Source: Proteobacteria bacterium UBA6729 (GTDB lineage Bacteria > Pseudomonadota > Gammaproteobacteria > Porifericomitales > Porifericomitaceae). Taken from it: a stretch of 14,067 bases of DNA. The DNA is taken from contig DKIB01000073.1 in the NCBI GenBank assembly GCA_002454015.1, positions 7,914 through 21,980 on the forward strand, given 5' to 3'. This document shows positions 12,924-14,067 of this stretch, piece after piece. Below the pieces are notes generated by a model, which ran no database searches, was not told where the DNA came from, and saw only the letters and a list, made by a program, of their open reading frames with translations. How positions within the stretch are numbered: the stretch's first letter is position 1; every line of letters begins with the position of its first letter. Both the position numbers and the translations under genes were made by a program.

Positions 12924-14067
12924 GACCCCGTCCGCTGTCCTGATACGGCAAGCAGCCGCTGCTGCAAGCCACCAAACCCGGCATTGCCCATCAGCAGTAT
13001 AACATCACCGCGGCGGAGCTCCTGCAGCAGTCGGGTTTGCAGTACTGTCACGCTGTCCAGGATGACACACCGCCCGGCTACCGCGGCTGTGACCGCCTCC
13101 AGATCCCAATCCAGTCCGGGTGGCTTGTAGATATAGACCCGGTCCGCAGCCCGCAGGGACTCCCCCAGCCGGGTGCCGTGCAACCCCCCGGCGCATGGTG
13201 TTGCGGGCCAGGTCCAGAATGGCGAGCCGCCTGCAGCCGACATGACGGGTGCCCAGAGCAGCCAACCCGGCCCGGATGGCGCCGGGATGATGAGCAAAAT
13301 CATCATACAGGGTGGCCCCCGTCGATCTCCCCCAGTGGCTGCAGGCAACGCTGTACCGGCTGGAACGCCGCCAGGGCTGCCGACGAGGCGGCTACCGGAA
13401 CCTCCAGGGTCCAGGCGGAAACGATTGCTGCCAAGGCATCCACGGCATTGTGTTGACCAAACAGCGACCACTGGACCCCGCCTGCCAGCTGCCCCTGATG
13501 CCACACCTGAAAGTGGCTCCAATCCCCGGCACAGGCCACCAGCCGCCAGTCACCAGTGGCCAGATCCTCCACCGGGGTCCAGCACCCCCCGCCAGCACGG
13601 CCCGAATTTGTGCATCATCCAGGGGAGCCAGTATTCGCCCCTGCCCGGGTACAGTCCTCACCAGATGGTGAAATTGTCGACGGATATCCACCAATGAGGC
13701 ATAGATATCGACGTGATCGTACTCAAGGTTCAGAATGGTCAAGAGCTGCGGCTGATAATGGACAAACCTGGCACGCTTGTCAAAGAATGCACTGTCATAC
13801 TCGTCCGCCTCCAGCACGAACACCCTGCCAGTACCCAGCCGGGCAGAAACGCCAAAGTTCGGGGCGACACCTCCAATCAGGAAGCCGGGCTCCAACCCGG
13901 CGACATGCAGAATCCAGGCCAGCATGGCGGTGACCGTGGTCTTGCCATGGGTGCCGGATATTGCCACCACATAACGCCCGGACAACACCTGCTCAGCCAG
14001 CCACTGTGGGCCGGAACTGTAGGGGAGCCCCTGATTCAGCAGCTACTCCACCGATGGATTGCCTCGC
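12920..14067 (-). pseudogene. mpl: Decayed mpl, murein peptide ligase (5' end outside window)
   Basis: Mpl ligates recycled L-Ala-D-Glu-mDAP tripeptide to UDP-MurNAc in cell-wall recycling. Four frame segments together give a recognisable Mpl. From 14067: RGNPSVE, an in-frame TAG (14043-14045), then LPYSSGPQWL, the P-loop GTHGKTT, VLEADEYDSAFFDKRARFVH and FHHLVRTVPGQGRI. A G6 tract (C6 at 13585-13590, one base short) shifts to the frame carrying CWTPVEDL and WSLFGQHNAVDALAAI. A G5 tract (13316-13320, one base extra) shifts to LYDDFAHHPGAI. A G6 tract (13184-13189, one base extra) shifts to LGESLRAADRVYIYKP and MGNAGFGGLQQRLL. The conserved LEPRSNTM reads LDLARNTM, a substitution that indels cannot explain. 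Net +1 nt, at least four inactivating lesions. Alternatives are low-quality sequence at this end, or a mix of both. Identity is strong; the pseudogene verdict is moderate. Confidence 0.8.

Noticed and set aside
14043..14045. TAG in mpl read as pyrrolysine or as a reassigned codon
   Set aside because: Other genes show no in-frame TAG, fdxA and nth use TAG as a stop, and mpl has three further lesions, so a nonsense mutation or error is simpler.

Overview
The window looks like a chromosomal segment of a gammaproteobacterium with a moderately high G+C content (about 60% by eye). Every intact protein aligns best, from memory, with E. coli/Pseudomonas-type homologues (NusB, Nth, MutS, 7Fe ferredoxin, riboflavin synthase). 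No rRNA, tRNA, CRISPR, insertion sequence or phage gene was seen. The gene set is housekeeping, but several arrangements and residues are unusual. I cannot place the organism more finely.

Left block, minus strand, about 6397 down to 1. This is a tightly packed run read right to left: galU, pgi, ribE, ribBA (ribBX-type), ribH, nusB, thiL, fumC (only the N-terminal half lies inside the window). Junctions are 4-nt ATGA overlaps (galU/pgi, ribH/nusB, nusB/thiL), a 14-nt overlap (ribE/ribBA), near-contact (ribBA/ribH) or short gaps of 28-32 nt. The core ribE-ribBA-ribH-nusB-thiL is the classical flavin/thiamine cluster. Here it lacks nrdR-ribD in front, is preceded by a sugar-phosphate pair (galU-pgi) and is followed by fumC. 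Two extended -10 motifs (before galU and before ribE) are candidate promoters.

Middle and right block, plus strand, 6514-12245. It holds mutS, fdxA, a PP2C-type phosphatase, a two-FHA-domain protein, a reduced RnfE/NqrD-like membrane protein and nth. After the 62-nt mutS-fdxA gap the genes are nearly contiguous, so they are probably co-transcribed. Two DNA-repair genes flank a phosphatase/phosphothreonine-reader pair and two genes of Fe-S or redox ancestry.

Right end, minus strand, 14067 down to 12324. It holds a decayed mpl (murein peptide ligase) and then an intact LON-substrate-binding-domain gene overlapping its stop by ATGA. The mpl copy carries an in-frame amber codon, three single-base indels in G tracts and a damaged conserved motif, so it reads as a pseudogene unless this end is low-quality sequence.

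Most worth checking: the mpl decay, the AT-rich patch confined to the flap region of the phosphatase, the orphan RnfE-like protein lacking one cluster cysteine, the possible move of the MutS sliding-clamp motif to the N-terminus, and the reduced Pgi with Arg where the catalytic Lys should be.
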